Shown: piece by piece, positions 11,950 through 23,600 of the stretch
How the letters are laid out: each line of letters starts with the position of its first letter
Numbering within the stretch: the first letter of the stretch is position 1
NCBI GenBank assembly: GCA_023376005.1
Contig: CM042163.1
Coordinates: forward strand, 3,582,392-3,646,391
Reading direction: 5' to 3'
Source: Doryteuthis pealeii
Lineage: Eukaryota > Mollusca > Cephalopoda > Myopsida > Loliginidae
DNA: 64,000 nt
Translations under genes and position numbers: made by a program
The notes under the pieces: model-generated
What the model was told of the DNA's origin: nothing
Databases searched by the model: none
What the model saw: the letters and a program-made list of their open reading frames with translations, nothing else

Positions 11950-12222
11950 TGTTTTATTGTAATACAGGTCCCCAAAGAGGCTTGAACTAGTTCATACTGT
12001 AAAGTCATAGGAAATGGACATAGCAACATGGGTTCAAATCCTGAATGAGGCTTGTTGCATTTCACGTAACACTGATCATATTGGATAAAAGTATAAATTC
12101 AACTATTTCCTTTGAGCTACTCTACTCTTGAGTCTGAAAAAAAAAATTTGACAAAAGATCTTCGGCATAAAATAACCCAACAAGGGTTGACATGCTATAA
12201 AATCTAACAAACCAACCAACCA
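11950..12222 (+). mobile_element. tRNA-derived SINE family B with family A type tail
   Basis: The head has gggttcaaatcc (B-box). The 3' end is cggcataaaataaccc...gacatgctataaaat followed by (AACC)n. A shared tail with family A suggests the same LINE mobilised both. Confidence 0.65.
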
Positions 12223-12559
12223 ATTAATGATCACTGGAGGCCTATTCTTATTATACAAGGGAACCCATACTCTGGGTCCTATACTTATTGTACCGTAGCC
12301 CTGATTGTACCAGCATTAGGAATAACAAAGTAGTTTTTGATTTTCACAGGTATTTATTGGTCTTCTGTACCCTCGAGTCTTGATACAGTCGACGTGGTTT
12401 ACCGTAAACTAAAAATATAACAAAACAAAGGATATAACAAATGCATAAATAAACCAGTTAATAAAAGAGAAAAATTTAAATTTCAATGCAGCTTACCAAC
12501 TTTTACTTCCTCCAAGGCTGCGGAGTGAAATGATTTATTTGTCTCATACCCCACCTGTA

Positions 12560-12800
12560 TGGACTGGGCACAAGGCTCCGTTTTAACGTGGGCCCACCCA
12601 CAAGCCGAAGCTAATTGCGTCGATCCCGTCGGCATTCCCCCTCAAGGGGGGCGCCTCAGGCGCTGGGCAATAAACCCAACCCTGCCCCCTTAGGGGCAGG
12701 TATTGCCTGGGGGGATAGGCCCCTGGGATCGACGCTATTAATTCAAGCTCACCGATCCAGTGGCCGAAGCGCACTGGACCCCCGTCCCTAAAGACGGGTT
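12560..12800. other. GC-rich patch, unassigned
   Basis: An abrupt island of high GC with several short inverted repeats (ccctcaaggggg, gccccttaggggc) in AT-rich surroundings. No long conserved frame. Probably the GC-rich head of an unidentified repeat. Confidence 0.4.
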
Positions 12801-12979
12801 GGGGTGGAATGATATCAAGGTCTCATGTATTAGATGTACTAATATAGCACATCGCATGCAAATGACCAGTATACAAAACACTGTGCTGCAATTCTGCTTT
12901 ACTTGCAGAAGGCCGCGAATTCAATCCTCACCGAAACCACCAATATGCTGTAACACTCATGATCTTTTAATATGATATT

Positions 12980-13845
12980 AAATACCCTGTGTAAACTTGA
13001 AAAAAGGCTATAATCTGACATGCTGCATGCCAAATTAGTTTCAGTGGACCCCAAATATCTGTGGGCCCTAGGCCAATAGCTTACTATACCTATTAGTAAA
13101 TCCATTCCTAAAGATGCTGATAGGTACGTGTCCTGCGTCCCTGCACAAAAATCTAAAAGGACACAGTAAAATCATATCCCTGTGTCCCCCGTGTTTTATT
13201 TTTTCTTCCCTCACCATTTAAAAGCGAACTCTAAGTACATTTCAATAGTTTCTTAGAAATTAATTACACAAGATAGGTTACAAGGTAGGGGTTAGATGGC
13301 TTTGGTTGGACGCAATAAATTTTCCTGGGACTCCTTCAAAGCAAATATGTGCATCCCAAGACGCGCTAAATCAAAAAGCTATCGGCATCATTGCATTCCT
13401 GTCTGTTTTCTAAATAAAGGCAATTTCATAAAGGCCATTATGATTTTGAATATATTATATAATGAAATACACTGTGTTACAATTAAAACAAGGTTATAAT
13501 CCCACACACTACATGAAAAAAACTAGTTTCATTTTACCCCTGATATCTGTGAACCCTAGGCCAATGGCTTACTATACCTATTAGTAAATCCGTTCCTAAA
13601 GATGCTGATAGGTACGTTCCTGTGTCCCTGATGCACAAAAATCTAAAAGGAGACAGTAAAATCATATCCATGCATCCCAGTGTTTTTCTTTTTTCTTCTC
13701 TCATCATTTCAAGCTGTGTACACTTGAAACAAGGTTATAATCTCACACTCCACATGAAAAAAACTAGTTTCAGTGGGACCCCAGATTTCTGTGAGCCCTA
13801 GGCCAATGGTTTACTATACCTATTGATAAATCAGACCTTAAGCAA
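12980..13845. repeat. Three degenerate direct repeat units
   Basis: Blocks at about 12985-13230, 13485-13710 and 13720-13845 share gtttcagtgg...ccctaggccaatgg and taaatccnttcctaaagatg. Unit boundaries are approximate; no coding or terminal signals are seen. Confidence 0.6.
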
Positions 13846-13890
13846 ACATAAGTTGTTATTTCAACATTTCATCGAATGACCTGGTACCTG

Positions 13891-13932
<42 letters not shown>

Positions 13933-14016
13933 TGTTACTGTGCTTATATATGTATATTTATGTGCAAATATGAGTATGTATGTGTGTTATATATATATAA
14001 TATAATATATAATATA

Positions 14017-14613
14017 TCTTATTATAATGGAGATTGTGTGTTTTCTGTCTGTAACCGAAACTATGTTACTATTCAAGTCACAATTCCTTTTAGTTATCTA
14101 TATCCCATTCTCAATGATTTTATTTCTATTTAAAACATCAATTATTAATAAAATTTTTTACATCATAAACTGTTGACCATATCTACACACTAATAACATG
14201 CAATTGTATTTATATATACAACAAAAAAGCAGTTACCAGCTGTGAATGGAAGGCTAATTTGCATATTGATCTTTAAAAAAAATTGATTTTAATAAATATG
14301 TGCTTAATGTTATTGATTTCTAATTGTTTAGTCTTATCTTATTGAATATGAGCAAAATTCTCTTCAATAAATCTTAAAAAATCCCTTAATAAAAAGAAAT
14401 AACTAATATTATTCTTACTTCCTATTTTAACTAAATAGTTAAATTAGAATAGGAGTAATTGAAAAGATGGAAGAGTTAGTTTCAAAGTTGTTCTATTTTT
14501 CAAATCATACCCCCTCTGTTCCAAATCATTATCATTGGCCTTTCTAATTTAATATGATATTTATTATATTAAAACTTAAATACTTGCACCCGGAGGGTGC
14601 ATATATTTGCTAG
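14017..14613 (+). mobile_element. Non-autonomous Helitron, copy 3
   Basis: A plus-strand copy. TC starts at 14017 within a TA-rich tract; the 3' hairpin GCACCC-GGA-GGGTGC is intact and CTAG ends at 14613, followed by T. Length 597 bp. Confidence 0.88.
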
Positions 14614-15058
14614 TATATATAAAATTTCCTTCACAGCTGTAACACATTTTCTTGGTGATTTTTACCTGTATGACAAGATATTTCAAAGTTCTCTATCTAT
14701 TCATCTCAGAATTCATTCTATTCAAAGTTGTCTGAAAAAGTTATTATTAATAAACCAAGTACTTTCGGTTCTTTTCTGAACAATTATCAAGGCTGTTTAT
14801 TTGAGTTTATCCAGAAGTCTGTGATCTTCAATTTGTTTGGATGATGACGTCCAATTGATCTATCTCGTGTTTTTGTTTTGAAGAAAACTTCTAACTGATC
14901 GTTAGGTAAGTAGCACAAATAGATATAATTTGCGGGTTAGTTGAATGACACGGAATTTTGTACTCAGTTGTCCTCCTTCTCTAAATACACCAAACTTCTG
15001 ACACATTAGCCACGTTAGATTCAGCCTGTTGTTTTTCTAGTGCATCTTATCTAATGTT

Positions 15059-15096
<38 letters not shown>

Positions 15097-15605
15097 AATA
15101 ATGCAGCAATTTTCTGTCTGCAAACTAAACAAAATAAACTTTGATAATTGCACCAACATTCTAAAATGCCTATAATTACTATAAAATTATAATAGCAAAA
15201 GTAGTAATAATAATGACAATAATAATAATAACACTAATAATAACAACAACAATAATAAACACAACCTATATAAATAGAAAATGGAATAGCCCATTGTTGT
15301 ACGGTTTCAAAATACCCTGGAGATGGTCCATGATAGGGTGGAAAGTACTTGGTCTATGACATATGGCAAATACATCAGCCAATTTTCGCCAGATATTACA
15401 AAAATAATCCGGTAAAACGAAAAAAACAAAGGACAAAACTTGCAGACAGAAAATGGCTGCATTATTTAACTATATATGCCTACAAGAAAAAATGCTGCCT
15501 AAATACACACACACACATATATGAGAGAGAGAAAATAACAGATTGGGTAAAATCCAACAAGATGTAATTAAAAGTTGAGGAATATAAGCAGATAAAACAC
15601 AAACA

Positions 15606-15796
15606 ACTTCATTCAATTGATATTCATCATATAGTGTATTAATAAGGCTTCATGAGAATTTTATTTTGAGACAAGAAACTGCACTTTCCCTCCACCTTAT
15701 CAATTTGTATACACATAGCAGTTTCTTGTTTCAAAATAAAATTCTCATAAAGCCTCGTTAATATCCAAGGGAAAATATTAATTGAATGAAGTTGTT
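15606..15796. repeat. Palindrome, 190 bp
   Basis: Arms caacttcattcaattgat and the reverse complement ending at 15796. The inner part gagaattttattttgagac is mirrored by the right arm. It lies just upstream of a ribozyme-like motif. Confidence 0.75.
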
Positions 15797-15862
15797 TCAT
15801 CCACTTTATTCTCTAATAAATTCTCATAGTTTGTTTCCTCCATCACTGTTATTCATTCTAAT

Positions 15863-15914
15863 GTCCTGATGAAGGTTTTATGAAAAAAAAAAGCCGAAAC
15901 ACTTTAACGTTGAC
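15863..15914 (+). ncRNA. Hammerhead ribozyme-like motif
   Basis: GTC, CTGATGA, a stem II whose strands begin GGTTTT and end AAAAGCC, GAAA, a partly mismatched stem III, triplet GTT, and GAC closing stem I. An A run may have lengthened the stem II loop. Confidence 0.5.
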
Positions 15915-16011
15915 TTCACCCTCTAAAATAAATTGATCTTTTTGGAAAACTTTGTTTTTTCTTATTTCTACAAATATTCTGATTTATTTGTATCTTATAT
16001 CTAATCAACAA

Positions 16012-16137
16012 GGGCACCTCACATAGTGTAATGGTTAGCAGGCTAGATTCACAAACCATTGTTAGTGAGTTCGATTCTCATTAGGCGCCCCATACTTTTG
16101 GCCTTGTGCCACATCTAAGCTGAGCTTAGTAAATAAC
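16012..16137 (+). mobile_element. Short tRNA-derived SINE with a perfect 16-bp target duplication
   Basis: The tRNA-like head has gtgtaatggttagca (A-box) and gagttcgattctc (B-box). The 16-bp direct repeat TATATCTAATCAACAA lies at 15996-16011 and 16138-16153, defining a 126-bp insertion. A functional tRNA is unlikely: there is no complete cloverleaf and it has a SINE-like 3' part. Confidence 0.85.
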
Positions 16138-16823
16138 TATATCTAATCAACAAACTGGTTGACAGGATTCTTTATTTTATATTTAAATGAGGATTGAAAT
16201 CCATCGTGTCCTTTTCTTTATTGTGTCTTAGCATTTAGTGTTTTGTTAGTCAAAGTTTTGTGCCATACAGTAGCACTGACATGGCTACTTCTTCGAAGAG
16301 AAATCTGTTTAATTTTGTTTCTCTGCAATTCAGGAATAAATAAAAAATTTAAAAAAATCACTTGTTCTTTCATTCCAGTTGAATAAAGAATTTGTTGAAA
16401 ATAGAAAAAAAAAACCTCCAAAAAAACTGCCTCTTCCCCCTCTCAATAATTTGAACCTGGTGAAATAAAAAAATAAAAAAAATAAAAAAAACTTCCTTAC
16501 AAACTAATAAGTCTCTTCTACGGAAGTAATAGACGAAATTTGATTTTTGACTTCCTGGTTTTATTTTTAGATTTAGAGTGTTACTCATATAGATATATAT
16601 AGATATACGAAGTAATTTTCAAATTTTCTACTCTTTTTTTACAAAATAACAAAATGAATCACAACTTGAAGAAATATTTTTATTTGGAATTTATAAATAA
16701 GATTCTTTTACTTTATTGGTAAATGAATAAAATGAAAATGAGAAATATGTTTTCATAGTATATCTATATAAAAGTGTTTTATAATTTGCTTGAAGCATTG
16801 TGTTTATATTGATTGGGTGGTTG

Positions 16824-17296
16824 TGTTGTATACTCACTTTCCTTACTTTCTTACTTCTATTATTCTTCTTCCTGCGTCTCTTCTAGCGTCTGCACTTCTT
16901 CTTGGGGACTTCATGTCTGGTCTTCCATTGGGGATTTCTCATTATCAGAAGCCCTGTGTCATTGGTAGTTTTTAGATAATAACACAAGACTTCAATTTAA
17001 CTTAGATCATATTTTATTCTGAAATCCCCACCAGACTACCTGCGCAGATTGAGTAGGCACCATGCATAACACAACTTACCACCGCCGTGGCTTTGGCCGA
17101 TCTGACTAAAAATCTCTTTCTAATCTAAACCGGAAGAGGGTCTTCTCCACCGATTCTCACGGTATCACCGGAAGGATCAGGATGAGGTCAAGCCTTGTCA
17201 TTCAATCCTTCAAGGCCGTGGGCTGCAACTTATAACAGCCATTTTGGTTTCTACACTACTGTACATAAATATTAGGAATCTAATAATTATGTAACA
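16824..17296 (-). mobile_element. Solo LTR, 473 bp, with 4-bp target duplication
   Basis: Ends TGTTGTATAC and ATTATGTAACA, flanked by GTTG at 16820-16823 and 17297-17300. Close relative at 48873. On the minus strand it begins TGTTACATAA, the usual LTR start. It interrupts a palindrome-family repeat whose flanks match 62845-62900. Confidence 0.85.
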
Positions 17297-17650
17297 GTTG
17301 GTTTTGAAGGCTATCACAATTCAAGTGTAAAGAAAAAAGAAGATAACTATGGTGTTGTTTGTTAACCTCTAATTTATTCTTAATATTTCTAGATAAAATC
17401 TCATCAACAAAAGGTTTCTGAAATTGAAGCTGTTGTTAGGCACTGTCCATTTTGTTTTGTGTCTATCTTCCAAATTCTCTGTGTGTGTGTGTGATAGCCT
17501 TCAAAACTAACCACTAAAACATATATATATATATATATCGCAGTTACCATTAAATCCACCAAGCAAACAAATATATTTACTTCTGGATTTTAAAAAAAAA
17601 AAAAAAATTTAAAATTGCTCAGTTTAAAGAGCTAAATATACATTTAAAAT

Positions 17651-17692
17651 TACCAACTATAGTTTCTCACACTAGCACAAATCTTCAGGGTA
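17651..17692 (-). ncRNA. Hammerhead-like motif, left arm
   Basis: Minus strand: TACC, CTGAAGA, 15 nt without a clear stem II, GAAA, stem III ACT-AT-AGT, triplet GTT, GGTA. Stems I and III pair perfectly. Confidence 0.5.
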
Positions 17693-17707
17693 TGGTAGGA
17701 CAAAAAA

Positions 17708-17749
17708 TACCCTGAAGATTCGTGCTACTGTGTAAAACTATAGTTGGTA
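17708..17749 (+). ncRNA. Hammerhead-like motif, right arm, core mutated
   Basis: It has the same TACC...GGTA frame as the left arm, but the GAAA box reads AAAA, so it is predicted inactive. Confidence 0.4.
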
Positions 17750-17889
17750 ATTTTAAACGTAGAGGAAAAAAGTTTTAGGTCAACCATAGTTTCAATCCAA
17801 ATGATTTCATCAGAACCCTTCCCTACGCTTAACTAAGTTGATGTAATTCCTTAGGTAAACTCAGATACATTTAAAGCTGCAATTGGATA

Positions 17890-17892
<3 letters not shown>

Positions 17893-17949
<57 letters not shown>
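17893..17949. repeat. (TA)n tract
   Basis: About 28 uninterrupted AT units directly abutting a SINE fragment. Further tracts of 10-25 units lie at about 9892, 11240, 13894, 15062, 19364, 31399, 31772, 41055, 42150, 55561 and 56586. Confidence 0.95.
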
Positions 17950-17951
<2 letters not shown>

Positions 17952-18125
17952 CGTATCGGTGTTGCAGTCTTGGAAGACAATATAATTCTTAATTCCATAT
18001 CGGCTGAACAGCGAGTGAGTCTATACCCTTTTTGCTTGTACTAGACCAGGTAGATTGTTTTTCCATTTGAGGTGGAGTACCACACCTACCATCAGCTACT
18101 CACTTTACCACACAAATCCAAGCAC
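17950..18125 (-). mobile_element. tRNA-Lys-like SINE, truncated copy
   Basis: Diverged reverse complement of the 3' half of the SINE at 58984-59226 (cacacctaccatcagct block). Confidence 0.65.
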
Positions 18126-18389
18126 CAAGTGCTTCCTAGTCGGATGCTCCTCTGATTGAATTAAACCCCGAATTTTTTGTAAAGCCCCCCCCCCCAAAAA
18201 AAAAAAAAAAAAATTGCAAATTAAAATGAGAAAAAAAGTTTTGGTTTTTGATGTCCTTTTCATTTTATGGTTCCGAGCACATTTTCTTTGAGAAAGAGGT
18301 ATCACTTTCAAAATCTTTTTAATGGTTGTGAATTCTCTGAGGAATTTCCTAATGAATTCATTTCTTTAGAAGAAATCTAAATCTATTCC
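18126..18389. other. Unassigned sequence with C and A runs
   Basis: No gene or repeat end is recognised; homopolymer runs at 18185-18212. Confidence 0.4.
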
Positions 18390-18988
18390 CCCACCCTGTC
18401 GGCTGGGGCGTTAGAATGCACCAACTGCACCTCTGCAGAGGGGTAAGACTCCCCCAATGGGGCCACCTGTTGGCCGTGGGTGGCGACCCGTGATGCTTAA
18501 GGATAGACCCCAGGTATGGTCAGTTCATGACATGCAATACTCCACTTTGGCCCTATCTTGGGCTAGACGGGCGGTCGGAGAGGCCCCCTCCGATCAATCG
18601 GCTGGTCACGTCAAGCCCTAGCACCTATATGATTTTCCCAACCCTATTGCCCTTATGGCAAGCCCCAACCCTTTTTATCATATGGGTGCTAGAAGGTGGT
18701 GGCTGCGGGTCTACATGTCCTGGGAATGACGTTAAACTCTATCTGATGGTGAGGTTCCAGTTTTGGAGCTTTGGGGAATGTGGAGCACCCCTTCATCACC
18801 ATTGCTCCCTGGTCCACTCTGACCCGGAGTGGTAGTACCTGTTAGGGTCACATCTATGGGTTAAATAGAAAAATGTATTTATAAAAAAATTGTATTATCC
18901 ATTAAGAATTGATTTATTTCAAAACTTTATCGGCATTAAATGATCCACTGAGGTTGATATGCTGTAAAACAAACCAAACCAAACCAAA
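18390..18988 (+). mobile_element. Tailed SINE-like family A, full copy
   Basis: It is colinear with 8121-8714 over its whole length with few differences. The tail is (AAACC)n at 18967-18988. Confidence 0.82.
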
Positions 18989-19361
18989 AATCTCTTCGCA
19001 TTTTTTCGGTCTTGATTTTGAAATTGTGAAAGAGCATGCAGATAATTGTAGGGGTTTGTTGGTTAGTTTTAATGGCATATCAACTTGTCTGAGGTTATTT
19101 TATGCCTAAAGGTTGGTGGTTTGAGTAAGGTGTGAAAATTATCCAAGTTGGGATAACCCAAAAGTCCCCATAACTCTGTACCTTGTTGCCAAATAATCAC
19201 ACCCACACCCCCTTATAATTAAAAGGATAAAAAAATTTTGTTTTTTCAAACATAACTCAATCCTACAACTAAGGAATATTTTAGTATGTATTTCGAATCA
19301 TTAAACTAAACGAGCGAAAAAAAAAGCCTGAGGCAAACAATCGTTGATTTGCTCAGCTTTA

Positions 19362-19408
<47 letters not shown>

Positions 19409-19925
19409 TTTTTAAGTTGGGCGTTATTATGTGAATCTAAAAATAAATGAATGAACTCGATGTTATGGAGTATTGGATTCACTTATTTTTTTATTATTTG
19501 TTATCATAAATTTTCGGGTTCGTTAGATACCCTTTTTCAAATGAATGTTGTTCCCTCAGTGACTTCTTGGCCACCCTGTGTGTGTGTGTGTGTGTGTGAA
19601 TACTGTTGTAATTTCCAGTCTGTAAATGTTAATTTAGATTCAGCCTACTTCGAGATAAAAACTTTCTTTTGTTCATAGCGTCTTTCAAATTGAATTACCA
19701 TTAACATCTGTTTTTGATTTAACTTTATTTTTATTTCTTTTATTTTTATCTTTTACCAAATCATTCCCATTGTAACAACACAGTCCATGATGATACTGAT
19801 TCTTCTATTTAGAAAGGAGTGAAGAATTCTAATTAGCATTTCAGAGTTAACAGTGGTTAACGGTAATATTGATATTTTATTTGTTTTTTTCTAAAAGTAA
19901 CCCTTTTAATTAAAATTCACTTTCT
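18989..19925. other. Unassigned AT-rich sequence
   Basis: Only microsatellites are seen: (TA)n at 19364-19402 and (TG)n at 19578-19598. No exon recognised. Confidence 0.45.
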
Positions 19926-20500
19926 GCTGGGGGGTTAGAATGCACAGACTTCACCTCTGCAATGAGGCCACATGTTGGCCGTGGGTGGCGACCCGTGATG
20001 CTTAAGGATAGAACCCAGGTGGATGAGCAGTTCAATTACTTGCAATACTCCACTTTGTCGGAGAGGCCCCCTCCGATCAATCGGCTGGTCACATCAAGCC
20101 CTAGCACCTATATGATTGCCCCAACCCTATTGCTCTTACGGCAATCCCCAACTCTTTTTATCATATGGGTGCTAGAAGGCGGTGGCTGAGGGTCTACATG
20201 TCCTGGGAATGACGTTAAACTCTATCTGATGGTGAGGTTCCAGTTTTGGAGGTTTGGGGAATGTGGAGCACCCTTTCATCACCATGCTCCCTGGTCCACT
20301 CTGTCTCGGAGTGGTAGTACCTGTTAGGGTCCCATCTATGGGTTAAATAGAAAACATGAGTTTATAGACAAAATTGTATTATCCATTAAAAATGAAATTA
20401 TTTCAAAACTTTGTCAGCATTAAACATTTTTTTACCAATAGAAGTATTCGGCATAAAATAACCCAAGGGGTTGACATGCTGTAAAACCCAACCAACCAAC
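19926..20500 (+). mobile_element. Tailed SINE-like family A, internally deleted copy upstream of exon 1
   Basis: Same family with a deletion around 20055. The final 55 bp (cggcataaaataaccc... then (AACC)n) are the tail variant also found on SINE family B. It ends 52 bp before tetraspanin exon 1. Confidence 0.78.
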
Positions 20501-20551
20501 CTTTTAATTAAATGTTATTTCATTTTCTTTGCTTTTTTTTTTTTTTTTCAG

Positions 20552-20633
20552 TTTTAAAGTTGAAAAGAAAAAACAAATCATGGGTAAAAAAGGCATCAAG
20601 ATTTTTCTCTTTATTGTCAACACCCTCTTCTTT
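20552..20633 (+). CDS. Tetraspanin exon 1 (28 nt 5' UTR plus residues 1-18)
   Basis: A T-rich tract ending in CAG at 20549-20551 is an acceptor, so at least one untranslated exon lies upstream and was not located. The ATG at 20580 opens MGKKGIKIF and enters the first helix. The donor gtaagt follows at 20634. The exon ends in phase 0 inside helix 1, a common tetraspanin intron position. A SINE-like repeat ends only about 50 bp upstream, at 20500. Confidence 0.9.
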
Positions 20634-23600
20634 GTAAGTATATCTTTTTGTTTTTAATATTCACAAAACCATAGTCTGACACAAGGTCATAACATTGGAG
20701 CACTCGGTTAAAATATTAGGTTGTTAGAAAAATAATGGCCGATTTCAAATATATACATTTATTATTGAAATATTCTCAGTAGAAATGTTAAAATTAGTCA
20801 AAATACGAGCGTTGGGCAGTTAGGCATCTCTGCCATCGATCTACGAGGTCATTTATTCCGCGTTGGTAAAAAGATATTGGCTGTGATGTAACAAAATCTT
20901 TAAATCATGATTCCACCTCTTCTTTAGATCGAAAAGTTTTACCATTTAAAGATGTGCTTAAGTGCCTAAAAAAATGATAACCAGTAGGTGAAAGTTCGGG
21001 AGAATATGGAGGATGTGGTAAGGTCTTGTATCCCAAGTCTGTGAGTTTCTGTACAGTCAATCTTGCAACATGTGGCTACACGTTATCGTGGAGGAGAATT
21101 GGACCTCGTCAATTCACTAAGGCAGAGGAACCCATTTATCCAGCTTTTTCACCTTTCCAATACTCTGTAAATGGTGTGAAACTGTTGCAATGCTGGCACC
21201 AAGTGTCTGAGACCTCTCTCTGAGACTTAGTCATGGGTTTTACTCAACAACTGCCTGCAATTGTTCATTGTCAAGACTGCATGTCCGTCCTCTACCTTCT
21301 TCATCTTCAAGACTCCCATCACTGCGGAATTTCTGGAACCACCTTCATACAGTCTGATCACTTATGGATTTATCTCCCCATGCTTTGTTGATATTGGCAG
21401 CAGTTTCGGAGGCATTGTGCCCAAGCTTGAACTCATGCAACATAAGAAGGCGAAGGTCATGTTTAGGCATGTTCATCTTTGAAGGCCCCTATTTTTAAAA
21501 AATACTTTCTATCTGAAAATAAATAAAATTTTATTTTTGAGCACACATTAATTATTATATATGCAAAAATTCACCTGAAATAAACAACAAATTCTATGTG
21601 AAAATGACATTTCAAAACCGAGCACTTCAATCGGCCATTATTTTTGTAACAACCGAATAACTAGCAAGTATCCTAAAGACTAGATTCTTAACTTTTATTC
21701 TACAAAAATGTACTTTAACAAAAAACCAAACCAGATACTTCCAGAAGACATTGTTAGATATTTCTTGCTATTAAATTTTATCAAAATCCAATCAAAATTG
21801 TATCATATGGTTCATAAAAATTGAAAGACAAACTGAACTAACCTAAAATGTTTAAAGACAAGCAGGACCTGTGGATATACCACATTATGATAATTTAATT
21901 ATTACAATATTTGATATGTTTACTTAAGAGCTATTACTAAATAGTTCAATACTAGCAGGACCTGTGGATATACCACAGTATGATAATTAAATTATTACAA
22001 CATTTGATATGTTTATTTAAGAGCTATTACTAAATAGTTCAATACTAGCAGGACCTGTGGATATACCACAGTATGATAATTTAATTATTACAATATTTGA
22101 TATGTTTACTTAAGAGCTATTACTAAATAGTTCAATACTAGCAGGACCTGTGAATGATAATTTAATTATTACAATATTTGATATGTTACTTAAGAGCTAT
22201 TACTAAATAGTTCAATACTAGCAGGACCTGTGGATATACCACAGTATGATAATTAAATTATTACAACATTTGATATGTTTATTTAAGAGCTATTACTAAA
22301 TAGTTCAATACTAGCAGGACCTGTGGATATACCACAGTATGATAATTAAATTATTACAACATTTGATATGTTTATTTAAGAGCTATTACTAAATAGTTCA
22401 ATACTAGCAGGACCTGTGGATATACCACAGTATGATAATTTAATTATTAAAACATTTGATATGTTTACTTAAGAACTATTACTAAATAGTTCAATACTAG
22501 CAGGACCTGTGGATATACCACAGTATGATAATTTAATTATTAAAACATTTGATATGTTTACTTAAGAGCTATTACTAAATAGTTCAATACTAGCAGGACC
22601 TGTGGATATACCACAGTATGATAATTTAATTACTACAATATTTCATATGTTTACTTAAGAGCTATTAAAAATAGTTCAATATCTAAAAAGTATAATAATC
22701 TTGATTTATCTCTCTCTCACTCTTTTTTTTTCTTTCTTTTCATCTTTGTTTGATTTAAACAGATTAGTGTTATCACTTCCACATGTCACCCCCTTTCTCT
22801 ATCTTTCCCTTTCTTTCTTTCTTTCATTCTTTCTTATTATATTTTTTCTATGCAGCATGTCCTTTTTCTTCTCTTTCTTTATGATAAAAAACATAATGAT
22901 CCATTATTTAGGAGATGTGACGACACTCATAAGAAATAAAAATTTGTTAGATAAGCAACACCTGATAATCAGGATTTACACTATTGCATTTCATCCCGGA
23001 TGATATGGACAGTCTCATTTTTAACCAGAGGGTGTTACAAGATGATAATAGTCATACAATTAATGAACATTACATTTTTGGTATTCTTAGAAAATGCTCC
23101 CGTATCCCCTTGCAGAAGACAAAAAAGGAGTGTCCTAGTTATGACCATAAACTTCATTGCCATTACTCCCAGGTCCACTCTGACCCGGAGTGGTAGTACT
23201 TGTTAGGGTCTCATCTATGTGTCAAATAGAAAAAAAATGTTTGAAAAAAAATTGAGTTTTTAAAAAATTGAGTACCCATCGAGAATAAATAAAACAAAAT
23301 CTTTTCAGCATAAAATAATTCAACAAGGATTGACATGCCATAAAATACAACCAACCAGCTCCTTACCAGGTCAACTTGCACTCAAAGCTTGTCTGCCAAA
23401 CTCTTGTTGATTTTCCATGGGTTTACAGTTAAAATTATATTCTAATTACTATTCCTCACAAAAATGATAGGCTGTGCCTATTCATTGTGAAACATTTGAA
23501 ATCCTATCATAAAAGGACTCCCCTTGAAGTGTTTACATATTTTTAATCACTCTGTAATTGCCAGTTATGTGTTACCTTACTAGAAGGTGATGTGATGCTG

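Larger units (their letters stand above)
17640..17757. repeat. Palindrome of two opposed ribozyme-like motifs
   Basis: The arms meet at about 17700 (taccaactatag in the left arm, ctatagttggta in the right arm). Each arm carries a hammerhead-like core in opposite orientation. Confidence 0.8.

Noticed and set aside
21850..22690. CRISPR-like array
   Set aside because: The whole 93-bp unit repeats with no unique spacers, and the context is a eukaryotic intron.
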